Below, piece by piece: positions 29,524-37,302 of a stretch of DNA of 38,127 nt. Numbering within the stretch: position 1 is the stretch's first letter; each line of letters opens with the position of its first letter. The stretch covers positions 1 through 38,127 of IMG/VR virus record IMGVR_UViG_3300024979_000051. One strand, 5' to 3'. Origin of the DNA: a virus. Both the position numbers and the translations under genes were made by a program. The notes beneath the pieces are model-generated. The model had not been told where the DNA came from. It searched no databases and worked only from the letters and a program-made list of their open reading frames with translations.

Positions 29524-29559
29524 ACTGACTAATTGCCCTAGCGCCTAAAATTTCCTCGC
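29506..29559 (+). promoter_or_regulatory. Predicted activator-dependent late promoter P3-plus (lysis/packaging operon)
   Basis: The same perfect palindrome serves the other direction: 22 bp to its right is TAAAAT (29546-29551), a near-consensus -10, with a start near 29559 and GGAGG at 29581 before the first gene. One symmetric site therefore has a -10 at the same distance on both sides. The two other dyads in the prophage (12038, 16397) have a degenerate outer arm and only one -10. This promoter corresponds to Mu Plys. Confidence 0.65.
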
Positions 29560-29592
29560 GCTGTTGATTAACCCACTATAGGAGGAAATACG

Positions 29593-29928
29593 ATGCGCAA
29601 ATCCACCCGGGCAATTCGCCTATTTTTACTGCCGCTGGTTGCGCCGATTTTACGAGCGCAACCACTTCTTCTTGATTCGCCGCCGATGGTCGAAAAAGGC
29701 TTGGCCGTGGCGGAATCGCCTTCTGACGTGCGGGCATGGGATGCGCCGGATACGCCGTTTTTTATTTTGGCGTCTCATGACGCAGATATTGAGCGTTTAA
29801 GCCTGCAAAACAGCGGCGCTTATCGTCAATTCACGCTAATGGCGCTGGGGAGAGAGCCCGATGGCGACGGCTATACAGATCATGTCGCGTTTAAGCCCGA
29901 TCATCCTATTGATTACGGGGGCGTTTAA
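29593..29928 (+). CDS. Unrecognised first gene of the lysis/packaging operon, possible exported protein
   Basis: A 111-residue protein with a basic, hydrophobic N-terminus (MRKSTRAIRLFLLPLVAPILRAQPLLL) that resembles a signal peptide or membrane anchor, followed by a soluble region (VRAWDAPDTPFFILASHDADIERLSLQNSGAYRQFTLMALGREPDGDGYTDHVAF). A strong GGAGG precedes the ATG. As the first gene behind P3-plus it could belong to lysis control. Not recognised. Confidence 0.6.
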   Translation: MRKSTRAIRLFLLPLVAPILRAQPLLLDSPPMVEKGLAVAESPSDVRAWDAPDTPFFILASHDADIERLSLQNSGAYRQFTLMALGREPDGDGYTDHVAFKPDHPIDYGGV

Positions 29929-29988
29929 GCTTCCGGCTTGCGGGGCGCTTTATGCGCCTCGCTTTTTATCGACAATCGGAGGTATCGC

Positions 29989-30231
29989 ATGACCGGCATA
30001 CAGCAATTGCAGAAAGCCCGGCGTGATTTGCAGAGAAGAAAAAATCAATTAAAAGGCGCTGAATCCAGGCTGGATGTGGCGCAACGTGATGTTGAATGGT
30101 TTCGCTCTAAGATTGATGCCGATCGGATTGTCATTGGCGAGTGCTGGCTTGATCTGATGATTAGCGGCATTTCTCATCGCCAGTTTTTGCATTTTATTTT
30201 GGAATATGAAGATGAAAAGTTGGATTACTAA
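29989..30231 (+). CDS. Small coiled-coil protein of the lysis operon
   Basis: An 80-residue protein starting MTGIQQLQKARRDLQRRKNQLKGAESRLDVAQRDVEWFRSKIDADRIVIGECWLDLMISG; the start at 29989 follows CGGAGG and excludes the longer frame from 29938. It is almost entirely helical and charged, with a coiled coil. Its 3' end overlaps the next gene. Function unknown. Confidence 0.65.
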   Translation: MTGIQQLQKARRDLQRRKNQLKGAESRLDVAQRDVEWFRSKIDADRIVIGECWLDLMISGISHRQFLHFILEYEDEKLDY

Positions 30232-30400
30232 AACGGCCGGTTGGCTGGCGATTGTTTTCGGCTTGGCCGGTTATGCCTTCGGCCTGTTCGATAGCGGAAT
30301 GGCGGGGATGCTCGTCACTAATGGTATGGGCTATATCGGCGTCGATCGCAAATTCCAACGCTTGGCCGACAGCCAGAGCAATAGCCAGGCGGGTGTATGA
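30212..30400 (+). CDS. Small membrane protein, holin candidate
   Basis: About 62 residues: MKSWITKTAGWLAIVFGLAGYAFGLFDSGMAGMLVTNGMGYIGVDRKFQRLADSQSNSQ. One clear membrane segment (TAGWLAIVFGLAGYAFGLF) is followed by a second, weaker hydrophobic stretch. Position directly before the spanin genes and small size suggest a holin or pinholin. GGAA lies 8 nt before ATG 30212; an ATG at 30206 is also in frame. No strict family signature, so the holin call is inferred from context. Confidence 0.55.
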   Translation: MKSWITKTAGWLAIVFGLAGYAFGLFDSGMAGMLVTNGMGYIGVDRKFQRLADSQSNSQAGV

Positions 30401-30753
30401 CACCGATGCTGATTCTCATGCTGTTGGCTGCAACAGCCATAGCCTTGTTGGCAGTATGGATCTGGATTTATCGGCGTGCTGCTGCCGTAAACCGGGCCGA
30501 AGCTGACCGGCAAGCGCAGCGGGCCAATCAGGCAGAAACCCGGATCGCTCGCACGCACAAGCTAAATACCAACCTCGAACAATTACAACAAAAACAACGG
30601 GCGGAAACGATCAATGCAACCACACCGCAACATCTTGCTGAGCGTAATGATTTTGATAATGACTGGTCTGACCGGATGCCCGAGTCCACTGCCGGCGCAA
30701 GTCATTCAGGAACCGCTGACACGGCCGCCGCGCCCGGTGCTGCCGGCGATTAA
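30397..30753 (+). CDS. Rz-like inner-membrane spanin subunit
   Basis: A 118-residue protein with an N-terminal membrane anchor (ILMLLAATAIALLAVWIWIYR) and a periplasmic coiled coil (RAEADRQAQRANQAETRIARTHKLNTNLEQLQQKQRAE), the Rz/i-spanin layout. The lipoprotein partner is encoded in another frame inside its 3' end. Together they would fuse inner and outer membranes at lysis. The sequence is divergent, but the nested pair is diagnostic. Confidence 0.8.
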   Translation: MTPMLILMLLAATAIALLAVWIWIYRRAAAVNRAEADRQAQRANQAETRIARTHKLNTNLEQLQQKQRAETINATTPQHLAERNDFDNDWSDRMPESTAGASHSGTADTAAAPGAAGD

Positions 30754-30880
30754 GTCGGCTGATTTGCAGTGCTTGAGCGATGACACCTATTTGCGCCTGG
30801 CGCAACGCAACCGGCTGCAGCGGCACTATGCCGAGCAGCTGGAGCTGATCATCGACTCGACCCGGGAAACCGCACGATGA
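30614..30880 (+). CDS. Rz1-like outer-membrane lipoprotein spanin
   Basis: An 88-residue lipoprotein: MQPHRNILLSVMILIMTGLTGC with the lipobox LTGC (Cys22), then the proline-rich PSPLPAQVIQEPLTRPPRPVLP typical of Rz1. It starts inside the Rz-like gene in another frame and extends past its stop, the overlapping arrangement known from lambda-like and Mu-like phages. Length is normal for Rz1-type proteins of this class. Confidence 0.85.
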   Translation: MQPHRNILLSVMILIMTGLTGCPSPLPAQVIQEPLTRPPRPVLPAIKSADLQCLSDDTYLRLAQRNRLQRHYAEQLELIIDSTRETAR

Positions 30881-31137
30881 AAGGACTGGAAGCCCTGCTC
30901 AATGACGAGCGCATGAACGCCGAAGAGCTGGGCGACCGCGCCGAGCTGTTCCACCAGGACCTATCGTTGCTGCAACACCAGCAAAAAACGGCCATCGCCC
31001 CAGACGCCGTCTCGCTGGAATGGTGCGAGGAATGCGGCATCGAGATCCCGGAGCAGCGGCGCCAAAGCCTGCCCGGCGTGACGCTGTGCGTAGACTGCAA
31101 ACGTGAACAAGAACTCAAAGACAGGATGCACCGATGA
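30877..31137 (+). CDS. TraR/DksA-type zinc-finger protein
   Basis: An 86-residue protein with a four-cysteine finger: WCEECGIEIPEQRRQSLPGVTLCVDCKREQE. Phage TraR-like proteins bind RNA polymerase through the secondary channel and mimic DksA with ppGpp. The N-terminal helix (NDERMNAEELGDRAELFHQDLSLLQHQQ) carries an acidic tip. It overlaps Rz1 and the following gene by 4 nt each. Position before gp25-like genes matches other Mu-like phages. Confidence 0.88.
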   Translation: MKGLEALLNDERMNAEELGDRAELFHQDLSLLQHQQKTAIAPDAVSLEWCEECGIEIPEQRRQSLPGVTLCVDCKREQELKDRMHR

Positions 31138-31493
31138 ATATAGGGATTTTTGGCGAATGGCTGGACGTGATTTACAAGATAGCGATGGCGGTATTCGGCA
31201 TCTGGCTGTATCTGGATCGGCGCAACGACCGGACGCACCTGCGTATCAGCCAGCTGGAAGAACGGATCGACGGGCGACTGGACACCCATACCGAACGGCT
31301 GACGCGCGTGGAAACGGAGCTGACTAAATCACCCACCCACGATCATCTGGCCGAGGTTTACCGGGAAATCCGCAAAGTATCGGATGCCATGTCAACGATG
31401 GCGATATCGCTGGCGGCCATGAATGCGACGCTGGATAACGTCAGCGACCTGACCCGGCGCATGGACACCTTCTGGCGCAACCATAACAACTAA
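31134..31493 (+). CDS. DUF2730-family protein (Mu gp25-like)
   Basis: A 119-residue protein with one membrane segment (EWLDVIYKIAMAVFGIWLYLDRR) followed by a coiled coil (HLRISQLEERIDGRLDTHTERLTRVETEL) and a helical C-terminus. This is the DUF2730/Mu gp25 layout. It lies between the TraR-type gene and gp26-like gene, overlapping the former as ATGA. Function unknown, though encoded before the packaging genes in Mu as well. Confidence 0.82.
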   Translation: MNIGIFGEWLDVIYKIAMAVFGIWLYLDRRNDRTHLRISQLEERIDGRLDTHTERLTRVETELTKSPTHDHLAEVYREIRKVSDAMSTMAISLAAMNATLDNVSDLTRRMDTFWRNHNN

Positions 31494-31504
31494 GAGGAAA
31501 CGCG

Positions 31505-31798
31505 ATGGACTACAACGCCTTTATGACCGCCCACCGGCGGCTGACTATTTTGCAGCTGCTGAGCGCCGCCAGCGCCTATACGTTGCATGAGCTGGACTTA
31601 AAAAACGGGCTGGCCGCGCAGGGTCAGGTCGCATCGACTGACCAGCTGCGCGCCGATCTGCAATGGCTGCATGAGCAGGGCCTGGTGCTGGCCAAGCAAC
31701 CGGACGGCGTCTGGTTCGCGACATTGACCGCAAGGGGCGGCGACGTAGGTCAAGGGCTTTCAACCGTGCCGGGCGTAGCCAGACCGGAGCCGGTCTAG
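31505..31798 (+). CDS. Mu gp26-like small winged-helix protein
   Basis: A 97-residue protein: RLTILQLLSAASAYTLHELDLKNGLAAQGQVASTDQLRADLQWLHEQGLVLAKQPDGVWFATLTARGGDVGQGLSTVPGVARPEP. The sequence is a winged-helix-like small protein of the VpaChn25_0724/gp26 type, always found before the terminase small subunit in Mu-like phages. AGAGGA precedes the ATG. The stop overlaps the next start (TAGTG). Confidence 0.85.
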   Translation: MDYNAFMTAHRRLTILQLLSAASAYTLHELDLKNGLAAQGQVASTDQLRADLQWLHEQGLVLAKQPDGVWFATLTARGGDVGQGLSTVPGVARPEPV

Positions 31799-32349
31799 TG
31801 GCACCCCGTTCTTCCGTCGAACTGCTGCCGCCTGCTGTGCTGGAGGCATTGAACGCGCGCCTGATCGATCAGGCGTTTAGCGATTATGTCGGCCTGGCCG
31901 CGTGGCTTAAAGAGCAGGGTTTCGAGATCAGCAAGACCGCGGTCTGGCGGCACGGCTCGGACCTGCAAGCCAAGATGGAAAAATCGATGGGCAAGGCCCG
32001 CGAGCGTATGGAGATCGCCAAAGCCTTGCGCGGTGCCAGCGACGACGAAAAAGCCGCGCTGATGGAAGCCACCGAAATGGTGGCAATGGATCAGCTGATG
32101 GATATGTTCGAGGCCACCGCCGAACTGGACGCAGCCGAACGCATGGCCGCCGTGCCCAAGCTGGTGCGGGCGATTGCCGATTTAAACCGGTCGGCGATCG
32201 GCAGCGCCAAGTGGAAACGGGAGTTTGAGGCCGAGATCCGCAAGCAGGCCCGCGAAGAAGCCGCCGAGGAACTGACCCAGGAACTCAAAAACGACGGCAT
32301 CAGCGCCGAGCTGGAAGCGTCCATTAAACGCATATTGATCGGCAAATGA
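31798..32349 (+). CDS. Terminase small subunit (DUF3486, Mu gp27)
   Basis: A 183-residue DUF3486 protein with a GTG start overlapping the previous stop (TAGTG at 31796-31800). The family features are RSSVELLPPAVLEALNARLIDQAFSDYVGLAAWLKEQGFEISKTAVWRHGSDLQAKM (DNA-binding HTH) and a long helical C-terminus. It recognises the phage end for headful packaging from integrated DNA, in complex with the large subunit encoded next (4-nt overlap). Confidence 0.9.
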   Translation: MAPRSSVELLPPAVLEALNARLIDQAFSDYVGLAAWLKEQGFEISKTAVWRHGSDLQAKMEKSMGKARERMEIAKALRGASDDEKAALMEATEMVAMDQLMDMFEATAELDAAERMAAVPKLVRAIADLNRSAIGSAKWKREFEAEIRKQAREEAAEELTQELKNDGISAELEASIKRILIGK

Positions 32350-33893
32350 CCACGACCGTCGAAGAACTGCAAACCGCTGACTATTTCCCCGAAAACGAGC
32401 CGGTGCTGCTGGGCTACCAGGCGCGCTGGTTTGAGGATGAGTCCGAAGTCAAGATCGGCGAAAAATCGCGCCGTACCGGATTTACCTGGGCGGAATCAGC
32501 CAGCAACGTCATCACGGCATCCAAGCCCAAAAGGCGCGGCGGCCGCAATGTTTTTTATATTGGGTCAAGGCAGGAAATGGCGCTGGAGTATATCTCTGCG
32601 TGCGCACTGTTCGCCAAGGCGTTCAACCAGCTGGCCGGTGCTATTTCAGAATCCATGTTCAAGGACGAGGACGGTAGCAAGGAGATCCTGACTTACACGA
32701 TCCGCTTCCCGAATTCCGGTTTCAAGATCAGCGCCCTATCCTCACGGCCCTCCAACTTGCGAGGCATGCAGGGCGACGTGGTGATTGACGAGGCTGCGTT
32801 CCACGACTCATTACATGAGCTGCTTAAGGCCGCGATGGCGTTGATTATGTGGGGTGCGCGGGTGCGCATTATCAGCACCCATAACGGCGTCGATAACGAG
32901 TACAACCAATATATCGAGGACGCGCGCGCCGGCCGCAAGCCTTACAGTGTGCACCGCGTCACGCTGGATGATGCGCTGGACGATGGCTTATTCAAGCGCA
33001 TTTGCTTTGTGACCGGCCAGCAATGGAGCCTTGAGGCTGAGGCCGCTTGGCGAAAGAAGATCATCGACAACGCCCCCAGCCAGGAAGCGGCCGACGAAGA
33101 ATATTTTTGCATCCCCAGCCAGTCCGGCGGCGCGGCCTTGAGCCGGGTGCTGATCGAGGCGCGGATGGACCCGCGTTATCCCGTTATCAGGCTGACCAAA
33201 GACAACGGCTTTAACGAATGGCCGGAGCATTTGCGCCAGGCCGAAATCAAGGACTGGTGCGAAGAAAAGCTGCTGCCGGAACTGAACAAGCTGAACCCGG
33301 CCTTGAATCACGCTTTCGGCGAAGACTTCGGGCGGCTGGGCGACTTGACGGTGATCGAGCCGATGGTGATCGAGCAGAACCTGGACCGCATCGTGCCGTT
33401 TTCCGTAGAGCTGCGCAATATCCCGTTCAAGCAGCAGGAGCAGGTATTGTTCTACATCGTTGACCGCCTGCCCAGGCTGATCGGCGGCGCGCTGGATGCG
33501 GGCGGCAACGGCATGTATCTGGCCGAGCAGGCCCGGCACCGCTACGGATCGGGCCGCATTCACGAGATTAAGCTGTCGGAAAGCTGGTACCTGGCCAACA
33601 TGCCCAAGTTCAAGGCGGCCTTCGAGGACGGCAAGCTGACCATCCCGGCCGATGCCGACCAACTGAACGACCTGCGCGCCTTGCAGGTCATCGGCGGCAT
33701 TATCAAGCTGCCCAAGGCCAAGACCGAAACCGGCAGCAACCAGCGCCACGGCGACAGCGCGATATCGAAAGCGCTGGCCTACTTTGCCAGCCAGCAGGAT
33801 GCGCAGATCATTGAATATACACCGATACCCAGCAAAGAAACACGCTACTGGGATACCGACGATTTAACCGCCACGCGCAAAGGGGCCTGGTAA
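32346..33893 (+). CDS. Terminase large subunit (Mu gp28)
   Basis: A 515-residue ATPase-nuclease. The adenine/ATP-binding region reads QARWFEDESEVKIGEKSRRTGFTWAESAS (Walker A-like, about residues 36-49), and Walker B DVVIDEA is at 144-150. The nuclease part includes FGEDFGRLGDLTVIEP and GGALDAGGNGMYLAEQAR, supplying acidic residues of the RNase-H-like site. It drives DNA into the prohead. Length is close to Mu gp28 (551). Confidence 0.93.
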   Translation: MTTTVEELQTADYFPENEPVLLGYQARWFEDESEVKIGEKSRRTGFTWAESASNVITASKPKRRGGRNVFYIGSRQEMALEYISACALFAKAFNQLAGAISESMFKDEDGSKEILTYTIRFPNSGFKISALSSRPSNLRGMQGDVVIDEAAFHDSLHELLKAAMALIMWGARVRIISTHNGVDNEYNQYIEDARAGRKPYSVHRVTLDDALDDGLFKRICFVTGQQWSLEAEAAWRKKIIDNAPSQEAADEEYFCIPSQSGGAALSRVLIEARMDPRYPVIRLTKDNGFNEWPEHLRQAEIKDWCEEKLLPELNKLNPALNHAFGEDFGRLGDLTVIEPMVIEQNLDRIVPFSVELRNIPFKQQEQVLFYIVDRLPRLIGGALDAGGNGMYLAEQARHRYGSGRIHEIKLSESWYLANMPKFKAAFEDGKLTIPADADQLNDLRALQVIGGIIKLPKAKTETGSNQRHGDSAISKALAYFASQQDAQIIEYTPIPSKETRYWDTDDLTATRKGAW

Positions 33894-35524
33894 TGCAATT
33901 TTTAGACTGGTTTAAAAAGAAACTCGTACCGGCGGACGTGAAAGAGCGCCAGACCGATTCCCCGCAATCGGCTTTGCTGCACCGCGAGTTTGCCGAACAC
34001 CCCTCCAAGGGCCTGACCCCGGCGCGGCTGGCCAGCATCCTGCTGGACGCCGAACAGGGCGACATGATCGCGCAGGCCGAGCTGTACATGGACATGCGCG
34101 AAAAAGACGCCCATATCGACGCCGAGATGCACAAGCGCGAGATGGCCGTCAAAAAGCTGGACTGGACGCTGGAACCGCCGCGCAACGCCACCGCGACCGA
34201 GAAGAAAAACACCCAGTTGCTGGAAGACCTGATCCGCGACGAGCTGGATATCGGCGGCATCCGCATGGATGCGCTGGACGCGATCGGCCACGGCTATGCC
34301 TGCCTGGAACTGGGCTGGGGGCGTACCGCGCAGGGCCTTTGGTTTCCCAACCAGATCGAGCACCGGCCGCCGAGCTGGTTCACCTGCCCGCCGGACAACC
34401 GCAACACCCTGCACCTGCGCCAAAGCGGCGCGGTGTATGGCGCACCGTTGCAGCCGTTCGGCTGGATCGTGCACACCCACAAGTCCCGAGCCGGCTATAT
34501 CGCCCGTGCCGGTCTGTACCGTTCGCTGGCTTGGCCGTACCTGTACAAGAATTTCAGCGTGCGCGACCTGGCCGAGTTTTTGGAAATCTACGGTCTGCCG
34601 ATCCGCGTCGGCAAGTATCCGGCGGGCGCGGGACAAAAAGAAAAGACGGATCTGCTGCGCACCGTGCTCAGCATCGGCCACAATGCCGCCGGCATTATCC
34701 CCGATTCCATGCAGCTGGAATTGCAAGGCATTGTGGCCAATGGCAATGCCGAATCTTTCAAAGTCATGATCGACTGGTGCGAAGCCAGCCAGAGCAAGGC
34801 CATACTGGGCGGTACGCTGACCAGCTCGACCGGGGCCAACGGCAACCGTAGCTTAGGCGACGTGCATAACGAGGTGCGCCTGGATATCCGCGACGATGAC
34901 GCCACCCAGCTGGATCAAACGCTGTCCGCGCACCTGGTCTATCCGATGGCGATGCTGAACGGGCTGTTTGCCGATAACCGCTGCCCATCGTTCGTATCGG
35001 ACACGCAGGAACCGGACGATTTACAGTTGTATTCCGATGCATTGCCGAAGTTGGCGGCGATCGGGATGCGTATCCCGGCGCGTTATGCCCATCAAAAGCT
35101 AAAAATCCCGGAAGCCGAAGGAAACGAGCCGGTTTTGCAGGTGAGTAATGCCAAACCGGTACCGGTACAACCCGATCCGGCTGCGGCATCTTTGGCGGCA
35201 TTGGCCGGTGATTTGAATACTGCCGTAAGCGGGACGAACGGACCCGCAAAAGTACAGCCTGGGCAGGGGGATAATCCTGCCCAGTTGGGCGATGCTATCG
35301 ATTCACATACTGATTTGCTGACAGCAACTGCCGGGGTATCGATCAAATCGATGGTGAGTGCGATACAGCTGAAGGTTGAGCAAGCCGAAAGCCTGGAGGC
35401 TTTGCGTGATGATCTGCTGAATGGTTATGGGGATCTGGATAACGGTGAATTATCCAAAGTCATGGCGCTGGCGTTTGCGGCGGCGGATTTGTCGGGGCGA
35501 TTTGATGTGAGCGAGGGAGGGTGA
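33893..35524 (+). CDS. Portal protein (DUF935, Mu gp29)
   Basis: A 543-residue portal protein. Family landmarks are KGLTPARLASILLDAEQGDMIAQAELYMDMREKDAHIDAEMHKREMAVKKLDWTLEPP, DAIGHGYACLELGW and YPYLYKNFSVRDLAEFLEIYGLPIRVGKYPAGA, then TSSTGANGNRSLGDVHNEVRLDI. Portal forms the DNA-entry dodecamer and docks the terminase and neck. The start overlaps the terminase stop (TAATG). In Mu the next gene is gpF, while here two extra small genes intervene. Confidence 0.93.
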   Translation: MQFLDWFKKKLVPADVKERQTDSPQSALLHREFAEHPSKGLTPARLASILLDAEQGDMIAQAELYMDMREKDAHIDAEMHKREMAVKKLDWTLEPPRNATATEKKNTQLLEDLIRDELDIGGIRMDALDAIGHGYACLELGWGRTAQGLWFPNQIEHRPPSWFTCPPDNRNTLHLRQSGAVYGAPLQPFGWIVHTHKSRAGYIARAGLYRSLAWPYLYKNFSVRDLAEFLEIYGLPIRVGKYPAGAGQKEKTDLLRTVLSIGHNAAGIIPDSMQLELQGIVANGNAESFKVMIDWCEASQSKAILGGTLTSSTGANGNRSLGDVHNEVRLDIRDDDATQLDQTLSAHLVYPMAMLNGLFADNRCPSFVSDTQEPDDLQLYSDALPKLAAIGMRIPARYAHQKLKIPEAEGNEPVLQVSNAKPVPVQPDPAAASLAALAGDLNTAVSGTNGPAKVQPGQGDNPAQLGDAIDSHTDLLTATAGVSIKSMVSAIQLKVEQAESLEALRDDLLNGYGDLDNGELSKVMALAFAAADLSGRFDVSEGG

Positions 35525-35724
35525 TGGCTAACCAACCTGCTATCATAATTAATGGCAATCGACTCACTGATGCGGAAGCTCATACTCTGAGAGCCGCTAT
35601 TGATATGTTTTTATCTGTTGGTCAATCGGTGAGAATAGTTAAATCAGCCCGAAAGCATTTAATCCGTGCTGAAGAAATCAAAGCATTATGCGAAATGACT
35701 ATTCATACGAGTGAGGAGAATTAA
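35524..35724 (+). CDS. Small accessory protein inserted between portal and gpF
   Basis: A 66-residue protein (MANQPAIIINGNRLTDAEAHTLRAAIDMFLSVGQSVRIVKSARKHLIRAEEIKALCEMTIHTSEEN). Start 35524 overlaps the portal stop (TGATG) with GAGGGAGG upstream; a GTG two bases before the stop is also in frame. It is AT-richer than the neighbouring morphogenesis genes. The pattern NGN-LT-aea-tLr-Ai recurs in small phage proteins in this position. Function unknown. Confidence 0.65.
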   Translation: MANQPAIIINGNRLTDAEAHTLRAAIDMFLSVGQSVRIVKSARKHLIRAEEIKALCEMTIHTSEEN

Positions 35725-35725
35725 G

Positions 35726-35875
35726 ATGCTGGTTGGCGTTTTATTTAATCCCTGTGCGTTTTGGATAGGTGCGCATTACTCTATATATAATAGGCGGCTC
35801 TGCATCAATGTGCTGCCGATGCTAACAATTTGGATTGTGTTTAAAGACGGCACGGTGCCTAAAACATGTCGTTAA
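35726..35875 (+). CDS. 49-residue small protein, conserved type in phages
   Basis: The frame encodes MLVGVLFNPCAFWIGAHYSIYNRRLCINVLPMLTIWIVFKDGTVPKTCR. Its ATG follows GAGGAG and the stop overlaps the gpF start by 10 nt. Similar tiny proteins with the layout GAH-S--NRR-CIN-LP--TIWI occur in many tailed phages of Gram-negative bacteria. Function unknown. Confidence 0.7.
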   Translation: MLVGVLFNPCAFWIGAHYSIYNRRLCINVLPMLTIWIVFKDGTVPKTCR

Positions 35876-37302
35876 AGCTATCTCCCACCCAGCTGGCATT
35901 CAATGCCCGTGGCGATGGCAAGTTCAGCCTGCCGTTCCAGGAACAAATCGATTTTTTCCGGCAAAAGCTCAATCTTCCTACCGAGCATTACGATGATATT
36001 TTAGCTGCGGCTCACAATCGCGCCTTTGTGGTGGCGGGGGCGGCCAAGGCCGACCTGCTGGCCGATCTGCGCGGTGCTGTTGATAAAGCGATCGCAGACG
36101 GCAAAACCATTCAGTGGTTCAGGAAGGAGTTTGCCGGGATTGTGCGAGCGCATGGCTGGGAAGGTTGGACGGGATCGGATACCCAGGCGGGCCGCGACTG
36201 GCGGACGCGGGTGATCTACAGCACCAATATCCAGGCCAGCTACAACGCGGGCCGCTATGCGCAGCTGACTCACCCGGATCTGCTTAAGCATTATCCGAAC
36301 TGGAAATATGTCCATAATGATACGGTAGCGCACCCACGGCCGTTGCATAAAAGCTGGTCGGGTACGGTTCTGCCGCATGACGATCCTTGGTGGGATACGC
36401 ACTTTACCCCTAACGGTTATGGCTGCCGCTGCCGTATTACCTCGGCCAATCCAGGCGAATATAAAGGCCAACCGGCCCCGAATGACGGCACCTATGAAAA
36501 GATAGACCGCAACGGCGTGGTGCATACCTTGCCTAAAGGCGTTGATTATGGGTTTGATTATAAGCCGGGAGCACCGGTTTCAAACCAGATGAAGAACTTT
36601 ATCGATAATAAGGCGGCAAGCCTGCCGAAGGAACTGGGCAAGGCGTTTAAGAAGGATATGGAAGCTCGTAAAAGCTCAACGCCTCTAATCAGCAGTGCGT
36701 TTGAATTGCCTAAAAGCGGTTTGGCTAAAACTGCCGTAAATACGGTGCTGATGGAAATAGACGGACTGCACAGTGCGGTCGAATTGCCTGTAATCCCGGT
36801 AAAAAACAGCGCCAGCTATAAGTTTCAGGGGCGGTATGTCTATCAAGAATTAAGCAGAAAGCCTGTCGAGATTGCTATATCTAAAGCGTCGGTAAATCCA
36901 GAGCTGACCGCCGCGCATGAAATCGGGCATTTCATCGATCACCAGGCATTGTGGGATATTGGGGTGTATGCCTCTGTTAAAGCCCCGCTGTTGGATAACT
37001 GGCGGTCGGCTATTGAGGCGAGCGCTGCTACGGATAATTTAAAAACGCTTATGAAAACACACAGCGATTTTAAGATTCGAGAATTGGCTGAGTATTATCT
37101 ATTGGCTAAGGAGCAATGGGCGCGGTCGTATGCTCAGTGGGTAGCGACGCGCAGTAATAATACTGCTATGATTGGACAGGTACAGAAAATAATGCAAGCG
37201 AGCAACCCGGCCTATGGCGCGTCACAGTGGGACGCTGCCGATTTTGAACCGATAGCGGCCGCTATTGATGAGGTCTTCAAAACATTGGGGTGGTTAAGAT
37301 GA
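35866..37302 (+). CDS. Minor head protein gpF (MuF) fused to a zincin metallopeptidase domain
   Basis: A 478-residue protein. Residues 1-215 form the MuF/gpF core: FRQKLNLPTEHYDDILAAAHNRAFVVAGAAKADLLADLRGAVDKAI, TRVIYSTNIQASYNAGRYAQL and PHDDPWWDTHFTPNGYGCRCRITSANPGEY. Residues 280-478 form a second domain containing HEIGH (351-355) in ELTAAHEIGHFIDHQ, and a downstream glutamate in KEQWARSYAQW (E416) suitable as third zinc ligand, i.e. a gluzincin-type peptidase. MuF proteins with C-terminal effector domains are known as polyvalent phage proteins that may be injected with DNA. The zincin may process virion proteins or attack a host target. Mu gpF lacks it. Confidence 0.85.
   Translation: MSLKLSPTQLAFNARGDGKFSLPFQEQIDFFRQKLNLPTEHYDDILAAAHNRAFVVAGAAKADLLADLRGAVDKAIADGKTIQWFRKEFAGIVRAHGWEGWTGSDTQAGRDWRTRVIYSTNIQASYNAGRYAQLTHPDLLKHYPNWKYVHNDTVAHPRPLHKSWSGTVLPHDDPWWDTHFTPNGYGCRCRITSANPGEYKGQPAPNDGTYEKIDRNGVVHTLPKGVDYGFDYKPGAPVSNQMKNFIDNKAASLPKELGKAFKKDMEARKSSTPLISSAFELPKSGLAKTAVNTVLMEIDGLHSAVELPVIPVKNSASYKFQGRYVYQELSRKPVEIAISKASVNPELTAAHEIGHFIDHQALWDIGVYASVKAPLLDNWRSAIEASAATDNLKTLMKTHSDFKIRELAEYYLLAKEQWARSYAQWVATRSNNTAMIGQVQKIMQASNPAYGASQWDAADFEPIAAAIDEVFKTLGWLR

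Noticed and set aside
33316-33334. GGCGAAG-A-CTTCGGG dyad resembling the late-promoter motif
   Set aside because: It lies inside the terminase gene, has a 1-bp instead of 2-bp centre, lacks the CGCAT end and encodes conserved GEDFGR residues.
32988-33749. 253-codon minus-strand ORF antisense to the terminase
   Set aside because: Composition matches a shadow frame and no neighbour or ribosome-binding site supports it.
33902-34726. 274-codon minus-strand ORF antisense to the portal
   Set aside because: The portal frame has clear family motifs; this antisense frame has none.
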